NCBI GenBank assembly: GCA_021299835.1
Contig: JAJTER010000008.1
Location: 1 to 44,396, forward strand
Length of the DNA: 44,396 bases
Direction: 5' to 3'
From: Saprospiraceae bacterium
GTDB taxonomy: Bacteria > Bacteroidota > Bacteroidia > Chitinophagales > Saprospiraceae
The notes below the pieces were generated by a model, which was given only the letters and a program-made list of their open reading frames with translations, did no database searches and was not told the origin of the DNA. Positions 42,101 through 44,396 of the stretch are shown here, one piece after another. The translations under genes were made by a program, and so were the position numbers. Numbering within the stretch: position 1 is the stretch's first letter; each line of letters opens with the position of its first letter.

Positions 42101-44396
42101 CATTAGAAACGGGAAATAGCACCGTTCAAACGGAATCAGGTATTTCAAATATTAAAATACTCGAATTTCTAAGTAGTGGAACTATTTTAGGAAAACACAA
42201 AATAGATAGTTTATTGTTCGCACCGGGTAAAACGTATCGACTGGATGCAAACAACCCGCAGGAAATCACAGGATTTTTTCAGGTTTTTGGCAATAATTGT
42301 AATCCCATTGAATTATTAAGCACCCAGACAGGCAAACAATCTCAGGTGGTCATGAATTCAGGAGAAATTAAGGGTGACTTTATTCAAATGCGAGATCAGT
42401 TAGGCGTCGGATCTGTCAAATTTTACGCGGGGGTAAGAAGTGCAAATATTGCTAACAGCAATACAAACTGGATTTTTGATTCTCCAAATTATTATGAAAA
42501 TGAAGGATTTTTAGGTCCCGATTTGGTGCAATGTACCTTGGAGCCAATTGTTTTAGATGCAAGAACCTACAGCCCCGGAGAACGATATAATTGGTTCAAT
42601 AACTCGGTGCAACCAACGGTTTCAGTGAATTCCCCGGGAATTTATTGGGCAAAAGTTACCTACGGTACCACCTGTGTTATCATAGATACTGTTCAGGTGC
42701 TTGCAGCAGATAAATTTGAAGTGAATTTACCAGGTGATACGACCCTTTGTGTGGGCGATACCCTAAGATTAGACGCTAAATTAGAGGCTATAGGTGTGCG
42801 ATATGTATGGCAAGATAGCTCTTTAAATAGCTTTTATGTGGTGACTAAACCAGGGAAGTATAAGGTTTCTGTTACCCTGTCGGGCTGTACTGTTTCCGAT
42901 TCTATAGAAGTGAAATTTCAGACACCCCTTAAACTTAATCTCGGAAAAGATACGCTTTTATGTCCGGCTGCTACCTTGACGTTAGATGCGTCGCTTCCTG
43001 GTGCTACTACCTATTTGTGGCAAGATAATACGAACCTTTCAAAATTTATAGCGGATAAATCCGGTCTTTTTTCCGTGGCTGTTAAGGTGGGTGTTTGCAT
43101 GATAAAAGATACTATTTCTATTAATTATCAGCCAGTCATTGATTTGCAATTTGGACGAGATACTACGGTTTGTGCCGATGTAACACTTACTTTGGGTAGC
43201 ACCACCACTTATGAAAGCTACTTGTGGCAAGACGGCAGTAGGAACCAGACTTATCAGGTGCGCAGTCCCGGGATTTATTCGTTAACAGTGGCAAAAAACG
43301 GATGTACTAAATCGGGGAGTGTAAATATTAGTCATAAACAAGTTCCAACGTTTAGTTTACCTCCATTATTAAGTTCTTGTGAGGGAAAATCCATTACCAT
43401 TGGGCAGAGTCCCGTATTTCCAACGGCTAAATATCTCTGGACAAATGGCTTAACTACGCCTGAAATTAACGTTTCTACCACTGCGGTTTATGGGTTAGAG
43501 ATAAATCTTGATGGATGTATTTATAAAGATGATGTTCAGGTAACATTTAATCCACTTCCTGTTTTGAATATGCCCCAGGAAACGCTGGCTTGCCAGGGTG
43601 ATACCGTAACTTTGAATGTAGCGCAGGCGAATACTACTTTTTTTTGGAGTACAGGAGCTTTAACACCCTCTATCAAAGTTTCTAAAAGTGGTTTAACTTG
43701 GGTACAGGCAACCAATCAATTTGGTTGTTTAAATATTGATACCACTTTTGTGGTGTTTAATCAAAGACCAAGCGTGGCAGCAGGGCCTGATTTACTGCTT
43801 TGTGCCGGTGAAATAGGCATTATAGAGGTAGGTTTTACGCCGGGAAGTACGCTGAAATGGAATAATGGTGACAATGGATCTAAAATAAGTGTACTTTCAA
43901 GCGGCACTTACGTGGTAGAGGCTAACTTAAATGGTTGTCTTAGAACAGATTCGGTAACCGTCACTTTTATTGATGTACCCAGTCAATTTTTAGGAACAGA
44001 TAAAGAGATTTGTGAAGGAGACCAGGTGCGTCTGGAACCTATGATTCCGTCAGCCTCCTTTACCTGGCAGGACGGGTCAACAAATCCTTATTTTTTAGCA
44101 GATAAAACGGGTATTTATTCTGCAACAATAGGAGTTGGTACTTGTCAAAGAATTGACTCTGTCCGTATTGTGGTAAATACATTACCTCGTTTTGAACTTG
44201 GATTAGATTCCACCCTTTGCTCTGGAGGTAGCTATCTTGTAAGTGTAAACGCACCTGCTGGTTCTACCTATAGTTGGAATACAGGCGCGAAAACGGCTTC
44301 GCTTAGTATTACTCAAACAGGAATTTATATTGCAACAGCAACCTTTAAGGGTTGTATTTGGAAAGATACCATCAGTGTTTCTGTGATTCCAAGAAT
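39145..44396 (+). CDS. Giant secreted repeat protein, 3' end beyond the window
   Basis: An open frame of at least 1750 codons. The ATG at 39145 is followed by a signal peptide (WKKIILATILWSVTNALFG). Three large units of about 365 residues begin with a shared motif: YWIGGSGKWSDLSHW near residue 29, YWVGGSGDWFDPKHW near 397, YWVGGAGSWSDIAHW near 759. These contain beta-helix-like repeats. From about residue 1120 to the window end there are at least nine Ig-like repeats of about 70 residues, each with a C near the start and a second C near the end (for example LGKDTLLC, then YLWQDN, then a C and DTISI). The organisation is that of T9SS-exported adhesins or gliding-associated proteins, probably with a C-terminal sorting domain beyond the edge. 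Confidence 0.9.
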   Translation, partial: MNPLISWKKIILATILWSVTNALFGIDIYWIGGSGKWSDLSHWATTSGGSIRPSAIPGSKDNVIFDDKSFTAPNQTVQIDQQITFCQSLNMSTVTQSVEVKGLSSGILNIFGDLKFNDKINFTFLGEVNFSAALPNAQIQMAGNSFHSIVRFKDNTGSFQLNGDVEIDSLLIFEGGVFTSKGFDIKTGYLDLILKNVKTDINFDGSTVTIQGSAFYLSFNSNIEIPSAIISYSQGKFSGQKTSVVLTSANALFQIKGIGGLQWGKLAHTSGTGKARIQVDSISLQHYSLNSETFTMGTISMDTLSLAKGRTYRFQEGRNYKLKFLSAQGDCANPIQILSGSGGVKTNFIANAGVLTGDYLSIRDVSATGGATFNANNSSDLGNNNGWNITPKANNKLYWVGGSGDWFDPKHWASTSGGAVGSCVPTAGDDVFFDANSFPAAGGTVNLNIDNAYCRSMDWTGATGNPSFVGNPDQFIHIFGYLKLINAMSWALQGDVFFESNMAGNSITMASQKFKKNLYFNGVGGWILEDDMEVALDLNLIKGGLNTNSKILTIQNFRSQRWDDLGNARTLTLGSSLIVIRPQLTPWSEWSMQTNNFTLNAGTSTIIFLSWGNMSLWGDNPLKFNNVQQYGYFNVNGYLNNNKKHEFNLFVSANNLSVSSSLRCIKWEVTGGHQYRVNSGSTLFVGELIPSNACDGLIYFGSTTNSVSASIHFEKNTTVNNFIVKDLHSVGTGLVTANNSVNLGNALNWVFTEKVGRKLYWVGGAGSWSDIAHWSSSSNGPGGECIPTPLDDVFFDEFSFPVAGAAVVIETSSVYAKNFTIGNVKNRPWIRSQNVENLELYGNLVLASKNICEFSLHRLSLKGNLTTNTALFAGQYINYIEVDGSGKWTLLDSLTCYELALRNGTLFTNGKSANIHYFYGSGENTPKRLELGDSHWYISGNFQNYSEFSLQGDSISVIPGTSTIEFINGGDFYERKLHNFHRLLFSLETGNSTVQTESGISNIKILEFLSSGTILGKHKIDSLLFAPGKTYRLDANNPQEITGFFQVFGNNCNPIELLSTQTGKQSQVVMNSGEIKGDFIQMRDQLGVGSVKFYAGVRSANIANSNTNWIFDSPNYYENEGFLGPDLVQCTLEPIVLDARTYSPGERYNWFNNSVQPTVSVNSPGIYWAKVTYGTTCVIIDTVQVLAADKFEVNLPGDTTLCVGDTLRLDAKLEAIGVRYVWQDSSLNSFYVVTKPGKYKVSVTLSGCTVSDSIEVKFQTPLKLNLGKDTLLCPAATLTLDASLPGATTYLWQDNTNLSKFIADKSGLFSVAVKVGVCMIKDTISINYQPVIDLQFGRDTTVCADVTLTLGSTTTYESYLWQDGSRNQTYQVRSPGIYSLTVAKNGCTKSGSVNISHKQVPTFSLPPLLSSCEGKSITIGQSPVFPTAKYLWTNGLTTPEINVSTTAVYGLEINLDGCIYKDDVQVTFNPLPVLNMPQETLACQGDTVTLNVAQANTTFFWSTGALTPSIKVSKSGLTWVQATNQFGCLNIDTTFVVFNQRPSVAAGPDLLLCAGEIGIIEVGFTPGSTLKWNNGDNGSKISVLSSGTYVVEANLNGCLRTDSVTVTFIDVPSQFLGTDKEICEGDQVRLEPMIPSASFTWQDGSTNPYFLADKTGIYSATIGVGTCQRIDSVRIVVNTLPRFELGLDSTLCSGGSYLVSVNAPAGSTYSWNTGAKTASLSITQTGIYIATATFKGCIWKDTISVSVIPR

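Overview
The window is a stretch of a Bacteroidota chromosome, most likely from the Saprospiria / environmental Bacteroidota side. The reasons are an AT-rich base composition, promoters of the Bacteroidota type (TTG, about 20 bases, TANNTTTG), proteins with type IX secretion (T9SS) sorting tails, a GLPGLI-family protein, DUF4295 beside L28/L33/FtsY, and a signal peptidase I with an N-terminal DUF5684-like membrane domain. The genus is inference.

Layout. 1-320: an unidentified gene cut by the window edge and a cluster of GC-rich palindromic repeats. 321-6900: signal peptidase I with a structured, terminator-ended transcript candidate just upstream, a helical-repeat protein, a PolB-like 3'-5' exonuclease, a membrane-anchored coiled-coil protein, a DUF2452 protein, a second structured RNA candidate (6339-6509) and a DgkA-type kinase coupled to a lamin-tail surface protein. 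9451-12330: asd, a DUF349-like coiled-coil protein and a 79-bp repeat in two copies. 12385-15404: a minus-strand set of amino-acid permease, dimethylargininase-like hydrolase and DUF1080 lipoprotein. 15572-20164: a GLPGLI protein, a probable contractile-injection-system cargo-like protein, and a large outer-membrane receptor. 20355-26373: tRNA-Arg(CCG), an OmpA-family protein, the second copy of the palindromic repeat cluster, a secreted S8 protease, then tRNA-Arg(ACG)-rpmB-rpmG-DUF4295-ftsY. 26357-29320: an NTF2-like protein, an App1-type phosphatase, a small outer-membrane barrel, and ribA. 29385-33936: the methionine/sulfur locus. 33990-38464: a lipid kinase fused to a beta-lactamase-like serine hydrolase, a peptidoglycan amidase, and a TlpA-like thioredoxin. 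38535-39041: tag. 39145 to the end: a giant surface protein with three large N-terminal units and at least nine Ig-like repeats, running off the window.

The most interesting part is 31047-33936. A canonical promoter drives a leader with a SAM-I (S-box) aptamer whose four helices can all be drawn. Nine bases after the aptamer comes a 38-residue open frame that ends in six consecutive cysteine codons. The last cysteine codons can pair with the sequence around the leader's stop codon, and that sequence can pair instead with a downstream segment; this is the geometry of a ribosome-stalling attenuator. metY and metX follow. The leader therefore looks like a two-input device sensing SAM by RNA and cysteine by ribosome stalling on a homocysteine-forming operon. 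On the opposite strand, from a promoter overlapping the first, run an OsmC-family gene and metZ.

Together, asd, metX, metY and metZ cover parts of the aspartate-to-homocysteine route. Several unrelated genes handle the cell envelope (signal peptidase, DgkA, the kinase-hydrolase fusion, the amidase, OmpA, surface proteins). All identifications rest on reading motifs by eye; no database search was run.
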